Shown: positions 29,251 through 41,003 of the stretch, one piece after another
Layout: each line of letters starts with the position of its first letter
Numbering within the stretch: the stretch's first letter is position 1
NCBI GenBank assembly: GCA_949751835.1
Contig: CATKHK010000080.1
Location: 145,148-209,147 of the forward strand
DNA: 64,000 nt
Reading direction: 5' to 3'
Origin: Blepharisma japonicum
Taxonomy: Eukaryota > Ciliophora > Heterotrichea > Heterotrichida > Blepharismidae
The notes under the pieces: model-generated
What the model saw: only the letters and a program-made list of their open reading frames with translations
Told to the model about the DNA's origin: nothing
The model's database searches: none
Position numbers and translations under genes: made by a program

Positions 29251-32200
29251 ATGTCTTTGTATCACTTTAAAGCACTAGTATACAAAAATTGGATACTTTG
29301 ATATCGAAGACCACTAGGATCATTCTGTGAGCTTTTTTTCCCTATACTTGTATTTATCGTTTTATATTGGGTAAGAACACAAGTGACTTCTGATGAATAC
29401 GAAGCAGAAAGCTATCTTAACAACGCAACTTATGTATCCCCAACTCAAACCACATCAGTTTCCTTTGAATTCGAATCTTCTATACCATTTTTGCAATGCT
29501 TAGGATATGTAGCACAAGGAGAGGAGTGGATTGTCGGACTTGCACCGCAAAATGAAATAACAGAATACATTGAAGATCAGCTTGGAGACTATTTAAGAAG
29601 AGTTGAGGTCAGGTATTTTGAAGATGACGATGCAATAGAAGATTATGTTAAAGACAGCGACTATGAAGACGGACCAAAGCTTTGTTTTGCTGTCGTTTTT
29701 ACAGAGTGAAGTGACAACTATGTTGAATATAAAATCAGATTCAACCAGACTGACTCAATACCTGATGATGGCTTTGCAATAGGTGACTACGTAGATATTT
29801 TTAATTTCAATGACAATGAAGCTACTAATGAAAGACAAAGAGAGCCAAAATCTGAATTCCAAGCACAATTTTTTTCGACAGGGTTTATACAAATACAAAA
29901 TTGGGTTGATAATTATTTATTGCAAAAATATACAGGAAGCACAAATTCATATATTGCAGCAGGATTTGTGCCAATGTATTTTGATGAATGAATTGATGAT
30001 GACTTTTTAGAGTATTTGGCGAATTTTTTGGCGTTTTTTATTATTCTTAGCTTTGGAATTCCTGTTTGTAGGATGGTAACACAAATAGTTGAAGAAAAGG
30101 AAACGAAAATTAAAGAAATGATGGTTATCATGGGGTTATCTGGAACTTCCTATTGGGCTGCATGAATTTTATACTACTTTTTCATATATTTAGCAATAGC
30201 AATCGGAGCAGCTTATATCCTAAGTCGAAATTTTTACGAATACAGCGACGTTTCTATCATTTTCATCACTTATTTTTTACTTGGACTCTCCTGTATTTCA
30301 TTTAGTTTACTTTTGAGTGTTTTTTTCTCAAGTGTAAAAACAGCTCTAATTTTCAGCATCATGATCTTTTTCGCCACATTTTTCGCATATTTTGCAGTAG
30401 ACGACCCTCTTATATCGACTTCTACAAAGTATTGAATTTCAATTATACCTTCTGTTGCTTTTTCATTAGGGACACAAATCATGGTTGAGCAAGAAAGAGG
30501 GTATATTGGTGTAACATATGATAATATCACTGAAGAGTTATTCAATTATAAATACTCAGCTAGTCTCATTTTTATGGCTATTGACACAGTTGTCATATTT
30601 TTGCTGTTTTTATATCTTGAACAAGTGTGGCCATCTGAGTTTGGGGTAAAAAGACCATGAAATTTTTTATTTAAAAAAGAGTTTTGGGTTGAAACTCCTG
30701 TTGAAAGTAAAGAATTTGATGATAGTATTGAGAAAAACGAAAATACAGAAGAAGTTGATGCAATTCTTGAAGAGCAAAAAAGCAAAGGAAAAGCTATGAT
30801 GATCAGAAACCTAACAAAGAGCTATGATGGGGCACTTGCTGTTGACAATTTGAATCTTGATATATATGAAGGGCAAATTTTTGCATTGTTAGGGCATAAT
30901 GGTGCTGGAAAAACAACAACGATTTCAATGCTGACAGGAATGATAACTGTTACTAGTGGAGATATGATGGTCAGAAATCTATTACTCTCTAAAGACCTTA
31001 AAAAAATTCGAAAGCTTCTGGGTGTCTGCCCACAGCAAAATATTCATTATCCAGAGCTAACCCCTTCTGAGCATTTATACTTATTTTCTGTTTTTAAAGG
31101 AAAAACAAATAGTGACGAAATTAGCAAAGAAATAAACGAAAAACTAGAAGAAATTATGCTGCTACCTCAAAAAAACGTCCAGGTGAAAACTTTATCAGGT
31201 GGCCAAAAACGAAAACTATCGCTTGCCATCGCTCTAATAGGAGGATCTCCAATTATTTTGCTAGATGAGCCTACATCAGGTATGGACCTCAATGCTAGAA
31301 GACATATGTGGGAAATGCTTAAAAACAACAAACAAGAAAGAATAATTATTTTGACAACTCACTATATGCAAGAAGCTGACACTCTTGCAGACAGAATTGC
31401 AATACTTTCTCATGGAAAGCTCAGATGCTGTGGAAGCTCATTATTTTTGAAAAATAAATTTGGAGTAGGATACTACTTGGTTCTTGTCAAGCAGTCTAAT
31501 GTATACAGTCCTCAACATTCTAAATTAATTATTGATTTTGTGGAAAAATATGTTTCAAACTCAAGATTAGTAAGTGATGTACAAGCAGAAATTTCATTCC
31601 AGCTACCTTTGTCAAGCTCAGAACAGTTTAATGATTTTTTCCAAGCTCTGGATGAGAAAAAGATGGAATTAGAAATTAGGTCTTACTCTGTATCTGTGAC
31701 GACACTAGAAGAAGTCTTTATAAATGTTACTGAAAAAACTCAAGAAATTAAGGAAAATGAAGAAAATCTTGATGAGACAAGATTCCAGGAAGGCGAAAAT
31801 GAACTTTTGGTTGAGAAGCCAAAAGAAAGTAAGGCGCTTTTTATCAGGCATTTCAAAGCTTTGCTGAAAAAGAGAATACTATGGAGCATGAGAGACTTCA
31901 AAACTTTTACATTTGAAATTTTGATTCCAATGTCTTTAATCACGATTGGAATTATATTTCTCTTGATTGCTGACAGATATATTGATCAAGACCCTTGGGA
32001 TTTAGTAATAGACCAATATGATACCCCTCAGAATATCTTATACCCAGACAATGTAAATGACTATACCTCTCAGCTGATGTCATCTTTAGACTCTATGGAA
32101 GATATTGATACTTCAGGAATCACAGCTGAAGATATTGAAGAATTCGATCTGCTGATATTTGAGAATCGAGAAGTTGACCCAACCCGTATGGGCTCTTATT

Positions 32201-34347
32201 ATTACTACAACATGAATTCCAATATTGATAGGTATGAACCAGTAATTTTCCATAATCAGACTGCTTTTCAATCTTTGCCGACCTACTATCAGCTTGTTAC
32301 ATTAGAAATCTTAAAAACATATAACCCAGATTTAGAAATATTGGTGCAAAACCACCCTTTGCCTATCACAGAAAAAATGAATGAGTTTGAAGCCTCCATA
32401 AGTTCATTTATTATCACAATTATTTTCGGGCTGGGAGCTGCATTTATTCCTGCAAGTATTGTCTCTTTCATTGTAAGGGAAAAAGAAAACAACGTGAAAT
32501 TCCAGCATATGATAAGCGGGGCTTCTATGTGGGCTTATTGGATTTCGAATTTCTTATGGGATTATGCGAAATATCTCGTCATTGCAATTTATGTATGTGT
32601 TTTAATTGTGATCGTAGATATAAATATCTACGTTGATGAAGATGAACGGTATGCAGCATTTTGACTGATTTTTCTATTATATGGATTAAGTGTAATCCCT
32701 TTTACTTATTTGACTAGCTTTATATTCACGAACCATAACACAGCTCAAGTTATCACTATATCATTTCATTTTCTCACAGGTTCATTTTTACCAATCGTGA
32801 TGATATTTATGTGGTTTTTTGATGACACTAGAAACTATGTCAGAGAATGGAGGTGATTTTTTAGACTTTTCCCTAATTTTTGTTTTGGTAATGGAATCCT
32901 TCAAATAGCATCTCAAGAATTCATAGCTTATTTTGATGGCGACGAAACTGAGCCCGTATTTTCATTAGAAGCAGCAGGAGGAGATATTTTATACCTTGGG
33001 GCCACAGCAGTCGGCTATTCAATTTTACTGATCCTTGCTGAGTGGATTAACAATAACCGCGCCCTTGGACAGTTTATAACTCAAAGATTAGCAGGGAAAC
33101 CTTCAGAATATCTATCAGATGAAGATGTAGAATCCGAAAAACAACTTGCACTGATAACAAGCCCACAAGATGTTAAAGTAAATGTTAGGGAGCTGAGAAA
33201 AGTTTATGGAAGCTTATTTGGCTCAAGGGTTGTTGCTGTTGAAGAAGTCAGCTTTAATATCCCAAGCCAGCAGTGTTTTTGTTTACTAGGGTCTAATGGA
33301 GCTGGCAAAACAACAGTATTTAAAATCCTTGCTGGAGAAATTATAGCAAGCTCAGGTGAAGCTTTTATAGGAGGCTACTCCATTAATACTTCATTAACTT
33401 CGGCCAGAAAATGCATAGGATACTGTCCTCAGTTTGACGCTTTAAGTGAAAAATTAACCTGCAAAGAACACATAAGATTGTATTGTGATATAAAGGGAAT
33501 TAATAAACAAAAAATCGCTGAATTGACAAAAAATCTATTAATTGAATTGGATTTAGAGATGTACGCTGATTATAAAGTAGAAAATTTAAGCGGAGGAAAT
33601 AAACGAAAGCTTTCAGTGGCTATTTCTTTAATAGGCAGTCCTGATGTGATCTTTTTAGATGAACCCTCAACTGGAATGGACCCAGAAACAAGAAAAAAAC
33701 TGTGAAGAGTTTTAGGAAACTTGAAAAAGCAAAATTCTTCAGTTGTTCTGACAACCCACTCAATGGAAGAAGCTGAAGCACTTAGTGATAGAATTGCTAT
33801 TATGGTCGCTGGAAGAATTAGATGTATTGGCTCTTCTTCCCATATTCGAAATAAATTTGGACAGGGCTATGAGCTTGACGTCAAAATAAAAATCCCAAAG
33901 CAAGAGAAAATCCACACTTTGAGCACAAAGTTGGACTCAGAATTAAAAGAAGCTACACAAATAAGAGAATTTCAAATTAAAAAGTGCTTACAAGCTTTGG
34001 AAGCTGAGGACTTAGAAGAAATTTTTAACTCAAAAAATATAGGATTTGCTATGCAGCTGAAAAATGAAGGAAGCATTGCGAGAGATTCGTTTATTTCATG
34101 GGTCATTACTGAAAAAAGAGGTTTGAAAGTATTAAAGTGACTCAAAGGAGAGTATAAAGATGTTGATTTAGTTGAGCATTATTTGAGCTCGTATAAATAT
34201 AGAATTTCTAAGCAAGATGATAGGTCGTTAGGATACCTTTTTTCTTTGGTAGAAAAATCAAAAAAAGCATTGAAGATTTCTGAGTACTCGATTTCACAAA
34301 CTTCTCTTGAACAAATTTTTACTGAATTGTCTAGTAACCCTAATTAA
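29251..34347 (+). CDS. ABCA-subfamily full ABC transporter
   Basis: 1,698 residues with no intron; about ten in-frame TGA codons are Trp. Start at ATG 29251 gives [20 protein letters not shown], the usual first-helix start of ABCA proteins. Order: TMD1 with a large extracellular loop (residues 40-250) and five further helices; NBD1 ([31 protein letters not shown], residues 515-720); TMD2 starting at [16 protein letters not shown] with another large loop; NBD2 ([31 protein letters not shown]). Both sites look catalytically complete. ABCA members move lipids across or out of membranes. The length is normal for protist ABCA proteins. Confidence 0.96.
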
Positions 34348-34749
34348 ATAACTTTAAATTAACTGTGTAATTGAATTTTATAAAAGACATAGGAAAAGAA
34401 GGCATTCATAGTACGGTTAAAAAATGTGCATGATCACAAGCTATAATTAAAATAAGAATATATCTAAGAAAGTTTCTGGTAAAAATTCAAAATGGGCAAG
34501 ATTATGCAACCAAGTACTCCTTTAAAATAATGATTATAATTAGACTGTCACTGTATGCCAAGTTGGGCTATAAGATCGAATTAAAATTAATATAATTTTG
34601 ATAAAATTGGATATGCATACCTAAAAATAAGAAAGAAGAAATCAATCAATTGTGTAGAAGCAGTAGGTATAATTAAGATTTCACTATAATATTCAAATCC
34701 ATATTAATCATCATGCTAAAACCCTTTATATACATAATTCAGTATTAAA
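34348..34749. other. Intergenic, nothing recognised
   Basis: 402 AT-rich bases between two plus-strand genes. No RNA gene, repeat or additional frame. Confidence 0.5.
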
Positions 34750-35469
34750 ATGTCAAATCATGTGCCCGAAATTTCAACTGCCTGCACAACTGGTTCCCTT
34801 TCTCTCCTAGAGGCAAAAAAGCAGAGAAAACAGCTTCAGCAAGATGCTGCACTATTATCAAACCGTATCAAGCTTCTTCAGCTTGAAGAAGAACGAACCT
34901 GAAAAAAGATCGAAGAAGCCAAAAATCGAAAAAACCAAATTGAGCACTCAAAAATGCGCAATGAGAATAAACAAAAAGAAATCGAAAAACTCTATCAAAT
35001 TAAAGAACAAATGAGACTAGAAGCTCAAGAAAAAATAAAAAAACTGAAATTTGAACGAAATTCAGGGAAAAATCGAAATGTCGAGTCGATTCAAAACACA
35101 AAAAAAGATTGCTATAAATATGGGAGAGAATGAAAAGTTTATAGTTTACAACAGAGGCAGCTTACCAATGAGACTTATAGGGAAAAAAATAAGCAAAAAG
35201 CGATGAGTGTTAAATTAGAAGAAAGGCATAGGCAAATTAAGTTAAAGAAAATAGGTAATCGGCGAGAAGCGGAAAATAAAGAAGACTATTTGCAAAGAGT
35301 TAAGCAAGAGGAAGAAGCCAAAACTCAGCTGGAAAGGCAGGTGATGGAAATGGAGCTGCTAGAAATGGAATTGATAAGAAAATTACAGCACACTCAACTG
35401 ATACAACAAGAAGCCATTTCTGATTTAGAAAAAGCAGTTTCATATAAACCTGGATCAGTACAAGATTAA
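34750..35469 (+). CDS. Coiled-coil protein, unknown
   Basis: 239 residues from ATG 34750; TGA=Trp at 34900-34902 and 35131-35133. Almost the whole protein is a charged helix rich in Lys, Glu and Gln (KKQRKQLQQDAALLSNRIKL, QKEIEKLYQIKEQMRLEAQE, EDYLQRVKQEEEAKTQLERQ). The start is Ser/Thr-rich. It resembles axonemal or basal-body coiled-coil proteins of ciliates in composition only. It ends 39 bases from the convergent NYN/LOTUS gene. Confidence 0.8.
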
Positions 35470-35508
35470 TAGTAAATATATAGACCAAAGTTATTAACTC
35501 TTTAGAGT

Positions 35509-37725
35509 TTAAGATATTCGGTTAGCATTTTTCGAAAAAAATGGGGTTGCATCCGGGTCGAGCTTCGAAGTTTTCTTCTTAGGGCTCTCGGTTGAATCGT
35601 CGTCAGATAAAAGGTCATAAATAAACTTGAGTTGATGGTGGTTTTCAGGTTCCTCTGATGTCGTTTCGATTTCATTCATGGAATTCTTCAACTCCTGATT
35701 GTTTTTTAGGAAAATTGGGGGAAAATTGTGAGCCACGAAAGGCTTTTCTAAATCTAAAGGATTTTCTAATGTAAAATTAAATTCTATTTGCTTGGACTGC
35801 AGATGGTTTAGGTAAAGAAAGTCATCCAAGGATTTGCAATTATAATTATCCCAGTCTATGCTTCCAAACTTAGAAAATAAGTGCTCTTCTAAATGAGTGT
35901 AATCGGAGAATTTAAGTATTTCTGATACTATTTCGTCTATAGCGACTCCATTAATCAAAAGCGCATAAGGCTGATTAGTCCCACTTTGCTCCACTTGCAC
36001 ATTTTTGATTGTCCTCAAAAAGTCTTTTAATTTGGAAAATCCAAACTTAGTTATATCTAAATGCATAGAAAATCTCTTTTTTAAGTGCAAAGGAATCTGG
36101 GCAAGTGGAAGCCCTGCTTTTTCTTCTTTTAAAATTTCTATAATATTTTTTCTGATGTCTTCTAGTTTGGAGTCTATTTTTAAATCTTCAATCTTATTTT
36201 CGACTGTGGATGATAAAACTAATAGAGCTTTTTGGTACCTTATGACATCTTCATCAATAGCTAGCTGCACCATGTAACTCAATTTTCCCAGTGAGCATTC
36301 TTGTAAAAGCTTAGGCCCGAAGAATTTTATTAATTGAGCACATCCATATCTCCCTCCGGGAATTGCAGTGCTGACTTCTGATTTAGTTTTAAAATAACTT
36401 TCACAAAACGCTATTAAAGTATTTCATTCATGTGTGTTTTTCATATTAAGAGGATCTCCTGTACGTATGTATTGGTCGTAAGAAAATCATTGATCTTCTC
36501 TTGGAAAAATTAAAAATGTTGTTGACTCGTTTTGAGGGTCGTCTATTTCGGAAATCAAGTAATTCGGGCTATTTTTGCATTTTTCTAGTAAGTTTCCCCA
36601 TTGAGAATTAGTTGGCTTGAAGTCAAAAGCTTCTTTGATTCTTGATTGCACGGTTCTTTCAATTGGAAGCATTTCATCGATTTTTAAGGATTTAAGCACC
36701 CATTGCACACTTTCCAAGCTTAAACTTTCAAGCTTCAGTCCAATGAAGTCTTTCGGACTCAGGCCTCCAAATTGTTTTCTGCTTAAAAATGAGATTCCTA
36801 AGTTGCAAGTCTGGTTCAACACTTCAGATGATTTTTCATAACTTAGTCCATATTTTATTGAAAAATCATTTATAAACCACTCGAGATCTATCATCATCTG
36901 TCCATGTTTTGCAAAGGACTTCAATCTTTTTGCTACTAAATCATGGTATTGGCTTTGTCCACGTTTTACTGTAAATTGTTGGTGCTCGCTGCAAGATTCC
37001 ATTAAGTCTCCTGTTTTACTAAGTTTTGTTTGATCTGGATTGGAAACTTGGGGATCTTGATAATTAACAATCCTATAAAAGCCAAATGGAATTGGGAGCA
37101 ACTGTATATTTTTTATTTCTAATGGAGAAATGGATTGTGAAAATAGAAGGGTCACGTTTGGTAAATTATTCTGAATTTGTGTCAAATGGGGCTTCATATA
37201 AGCGGCATTCCCACTTAGTATCAAAATATGGGTTAGATATTTTCCAGCAGATAAAGAAAGCTCTAGAATAAATGTTTGTAAGTCTTTAAGCTCGTTCGAC
37301 ACGATCAAGTCAATACCAAATTCATTAAACACACTACTCCATTTTTGGTAACTATCCCCGAAGGCCTTGATTTCTGCTATATTATCATAAAGCGTTCTTA
37401 TATTCTTCAAGACGGTTTCAACATCTTCTTTTTTATTCACTCGACAGGAATGCAAGTCCCAAAACACTGAAACCTTGCTGACGAAGGATAAAGGCTCCAA
37501 GGAATGGTCAGGATGGTTTTTGGTGCAATTTTCGCAAAGAGGGACTTCACAGGTCCAGCATCTTTTTTGGGCTACAGATTTGCAGTGCTTGCATATAAGC
37601 TGTCTGACATGGAGTTTTCGCTTGCCACCTCTATGGATCGATTCAGAGCAATCTTTGCAAAATAACTCATCACATTCTGAACATAGAAGCGTGGCCGTTA
37701 AATGGTTGCACTCCTCACAATGCAT
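35509..37725 (-). CDS. B-box, NYN and LOTUS domain protein (MARF1-like)
   Basis: 738 residues; TGA=Trp at 36487-36489 and 36424-36426. Two B-boxes (CEECNHLTATLLCSEC, CKHCKSVAQKRCWTC, residues 1-80). A NYN ribonuclease-like domain follows (residues 84-215): VSVFWDLHSCRV matches FWDIENC, AFGDSYQKW the second acidic strand, and LILSGNAAYMKP the SGD strand. An unassigned middle region (residues 245-480) precedes an OST-HTH/LOTUS domain at about 520-592 (IRKNIIEILKEEKAGLPLAQ, then YALLINGV). NYN plus LOTUS is the MARF1/limkain-b1 layout, acting in mRNA decay and silencing. The SGD Asp is Asn here, so nuclease activity may be altered. B-boxes in front of NYN are unusual. Confidence 0.87.
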
Positions 37726-38218
37726 TTTGATTTATATGATTTGAGACCTTTTTAAAATTCGATGAATAAATGGACTTCTTATCAGAATTAATACTTTAAT
37801 GCTGTACATTATTATTTTATTTCTAACAATTCTTCAATTAATTACCATCATAATTATATATCTAAATTTCAATTAAAAGGCTTAGAAATTGCCCGGGTAT
37901 TAATATTTTTGTTGAAAAAATAATTTAAAATATTAGCAAAGGATTATGACAAATTTAAGTGTGGTTAATTAAATAAAGTTGAAAAAATCTTATATAAATT
38001 GCTTTAAAATTAAAACTACTGAGCATTATAATAAATATAGAGAAATCCACAGAATTCTAATAAAAAATGGTAACTATTTCATCATTTTAGAAAAATATGT
38101 GTATATTTATTATTTATCAAAGAAAATATCTAAATTAAAAATAAAACTCACTCAGAAATATATATTATGGGCCTTTAATGACAAAGACTCAGATTATATA
38201 TATTTTGCCTATTTTTAA
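37726..38218. other. AT-rich upstream region
   Basis: No gene supported. A 79-codon plus-strand frame (37979-38218) begins at TTG and looks like random AT-rich translation. Confidence 0.5.
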
Positions 38219-38415
38219 TTGGGTTTTGAAGGAAAATGCCTTTCCAACTCAATCAATTGGCTCACCAGCCTTAGTTAGCGAACGAACTAGGATATAACTG
38301 CATTAGGTAAAAATTTTCTCGTTCCAGCTAGTCGACCAGGAGTGAAGAGGGAATAGCCTTTTAAAGTTCGATCTAAAAAGCGAATAGAAGCATTATTACT
38401 TAACGAAGAGCTCAA
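38219..38415 (+). ncRNA. Candidate Pol III non-coding RNA
   Basis: A patch of clearly higher GC than its flanks. TTGGG at 38219 can pair with CTCAA at 38411-38415 as a closing stem. An A-box-like TGGCTCACCAG (38258-38268) and a B-box-like AGTTCGATCT (38365-38374) lie inside, and TTTTTT (38423-38428) follows. Local hairpins include GGAAA-ATGCC-TTTCC and TAGTT...AACTA. I could not match it to RNase P, SRP, U3, U snRNA or telomerase RNA; the edges are inferred. Confidence 0.5.
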
Positions 38416-38534
38416 GTTTTAATTTTTTATATATAAATAAGATTAATCAATCTTAAAATTATATTAAATAGCTACTAGCCTACTAAATTTCAATTTATTT
38501 GAATTTAAATCACTTTTATATAAGAAATCTAAAA

Positions 38535-39077
38535 ATGGAAATTGAGCTCAATCCTCGAGTTTTAAATATTTTAGCTCGTCAAGTCAATAGACTTCAGCAG
38601 GAAAATCTTGAAGGTGTAAAGCCTATTTTAAATGAAGACAACATTGCAGATGTTCAAGCTGATATTATAGGCCCTGAGGAAACTCCTTATCATGGCGGAA
38701 TTTTTAGATGCAAACTTGAATTCCCTGCCGATTTCCCAAACAGCCCTCCAAAAGGATACTTTTTGACAAAGATTTTTCACCCTAACATCTCAAATGGAGG
38801 AGAAATTTGTGTAAATACATTAAAAAAAGATTGAAATCCAACTAATTGGTCGTTGTCTCACATTTTGCAAGTTGTTAGATGTCTATTGCTAGAACCGTTT
38901 CCAGAATCAGCATTAAATGAAGAAGCAGGGAGAATGTTCATGGAAAATTATCAAGAATACTTTAGATATGCTAAGCTTTATACATCAATTCATGCAATGC
39001 CAAAAGCTGTCCATGCTCCAGTTCGAAAAATGCAGACTCAACTTGACCATATCAAAAAGTGGATACGCAGAATTTAA
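38535..39077 (+). CDS. UBE2S-like ubiquitin-conjugating enzyme
   Basis: 180 residues from ATG 38535; TGA=Trp at 38832-38834. UBC fold with PYHGGIFRCKLEFPADFP, SPPKGYFLTKIFHPN and catalytic Cys in ICVNTLKKDWNP. The stretch PFPESALNEEAGRMFMENYQ and YTSIHAM is close to human UBE2S, which lengthens Lys11-linked ubiquitin chains with the APC/C. The human C-terminal Lys-rich tail and Leu-Arg-Arg-Leu end are shortened; here the end is KKWIRRI, which might serve the same APC/C docking role. Confidence 0.93.
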
Positions 39078-39885
39078 TATCTTTTCTAAAAATTATTGAG
39101 TAAATGGAAATTAATATTGTGCAATTTACATTCGAAATAATTGCATATTTTTATTGTAATATATATATGAGTACCTTTAGTGCTTTTCAATAAGATACAT
39201 CTTGTAAGTTCTTGCTTTATTTGGGAAATAAGAGATTAAAAGACAAAGTTTCTTATTTGCTTCTTAATGAGTAAGAAACTTATATATAATTTATTACCCA
39301 CTTGACTAAATTCAGTTAGTTGTTGATTTTTTATAATAAAAATATCATAATGTGAGCTACTTTCTCCATCAACTCACTGTTTTTAGCACTAAAGAGGAGT
39401 TAAAATTACTTATGTGCAAATATTTATCAGAGCCAATGCGAAAAAATTATGAGGAATCATGATACAATAATTTATAAGTTTAGTGCTTGGCAGATTAACT
39501 AATCCTGATAATATCTTATTAGTCCAAACACTTCTTTATGCTTATTTACTAATTATAAGTCTCTAAATAATATATTCTCCTAAATAGCTTAGCATATCAA
39601 TTTAGTCAATTGAATAAACTAATGCAATATTTCTATTAAATTATGAGCATTAAAAGAAGTGTATGGTTCATAAAATATCATGAAAGAAAGAATTACGTTT
39701 TTGGGAAAATCAGCTTTCTGAAATCAGTGCTCAAATTTAAATTATTAATAAATTCTGTTTTCTATTTATTTTCTTTCCATTTCTTTTATAATCTCTGAAT
39801 ATTCCTAGATATTCATTTATCGTTTTTTTCTTTTCCATTATATCCTCCACACTTATCTTTATAATCTTACAAATAATAAGTTACC
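39078..39885. other. Intergenic region with inverted repeat and pyrimidine-rich leader
   Basis: 808 AT-rich bases. Holds the inverted repeat at 39246-39281. About 39755-39875 is pyrimidine-rich on the plus strand, just before the phosphatase ATG. No gene supported. Confidence 0.5.
39246..39281. repeat. 10-bp inverted repeat
   Basis: AAGTTTCTTA and TAAGAAACTT form a perfect 10-bp stem with a 16-base loop. It lies about 170 bases after the UBE2S-like stop. Could be a 3'-end element or chance in AT-rich DNA. Confidence 0.5.
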
Positions 39886-40884
39886 ATGGAAAATCCAATA
39901 ATTGAAGGCTCCTGCCGAGAACGTGACATATCATACAAATTTTTAGCCGAACATACTGAGCTTAGTGAACTTGAAGCTGGAATTCCTTATAAAGAGTTTT
40001 TCTTCCACAGCAAAGCAAGAGATAAAGACTTGGAGTTTCGAGTGCTCAAGCGGATTACGGAGACTCGGAAACATGCAGAATGTCTTGTCGAAAATTCTGC
40101 TATGACTTGCTCTATGAACCGTTATGCTGATATTCTTCCATATAAAGACACATTAGTACACGTCCCAGGCTACTCATACATTAACGCAAATTTCGTGGAT
40201 GGGGCATGCTCAGGCTCCGAACAAATGATAATTGCCACCCAGGGCCCTCTTCATCGGACAATGGATACTTTCTGGGCGATGGTTTGAGAATATGAGGTTT
40301 CCCTCATAATTATGATGTGTAACTTATTAGAAGACGGGATGGTGAAGTGTGAAGAATATTTTCCAAGTGGAAATAATATAATATGTGATGTCTTTGAGAT
40401 ATCACTGGCGAAGAGCACAAATAAATACCCATTTTTGATGGAAAGAGTGCTAATTATGACCCATGTCCCTACTCAAGAAACGAGGATTATTACTCATTTA
40501 CAAAGCACAGCCTGGCCAGACCAAGGTGTCCCGTCACTTGCTGACGAATTTAGTTCTATCAATTATATGATTTCGTTGATAAAGAAAAAGTGAATGGCAA
40601 ATAGATCAAAAATTGTTGTACATTGTTCGGCTGGTATCGGAAGAACGGGAGTGCTTGTAGGGATTTTTAATGTGGTCACAGCATTGGAAGAGTTACTTGA
40701 AAAAGAAGCTGAAGAAGAAAATGTGGAGCCAAGAGTTTCAATTTTTGGAGCGGTAAGAAGACTAAGAGAGCAGCGATGGGGTATGGTTGCAAATGTGAAA
40801 CAATATAAATTTATTTATAAATTTATGGAGTATTGGATCACTTCATTTTTGTCACATCAACAACAAATCGGACAGTCGGTATAA
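39886..40884 (+). CDS. Classical protein tyrosine phosphatase
   Basis: 332 residues; TGA=Trp at 40285-40287 and 40591-40593. PTP motifs in order: NRYADILPY, YINANFVDG, ATQGPLHRTMDTFWAMVWE, WPDQGVP (WPD loop), VHCSAGIGRTG (P-loop with catalytic Cys and Arg) and VKQYKFIYKFM (Q loop). All catalytic residues are present, so it should dephosphorylate phosphotyrosine. No transmembrane or SH2 region, so cytosolic. The KIM-like recognition loop is partly kept (ENSAMTCSMNRY). Confidence 0.95.
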
Positions 40885-41003
40885 TTATGTATTTAATAGA
40901 TTTATTATATAAAATCATTAAATTGACTAATAAAACTATAAAATCTAATACTTTATTTAAATATTTGGCTCATTATTTCTCAGAAATGCTAAAATAACCT
41001 TAA

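Noticed and set aside
37979-38218. 79-codon frame starting with TTG
   Set aside because: No ATG, AT-rich translation of Lys/Ile/Tyr, no conserved feature.
38219-38415. Telomerase RNA
   Set aside because: No template-like CCCTAACA repeat is present in this segment.
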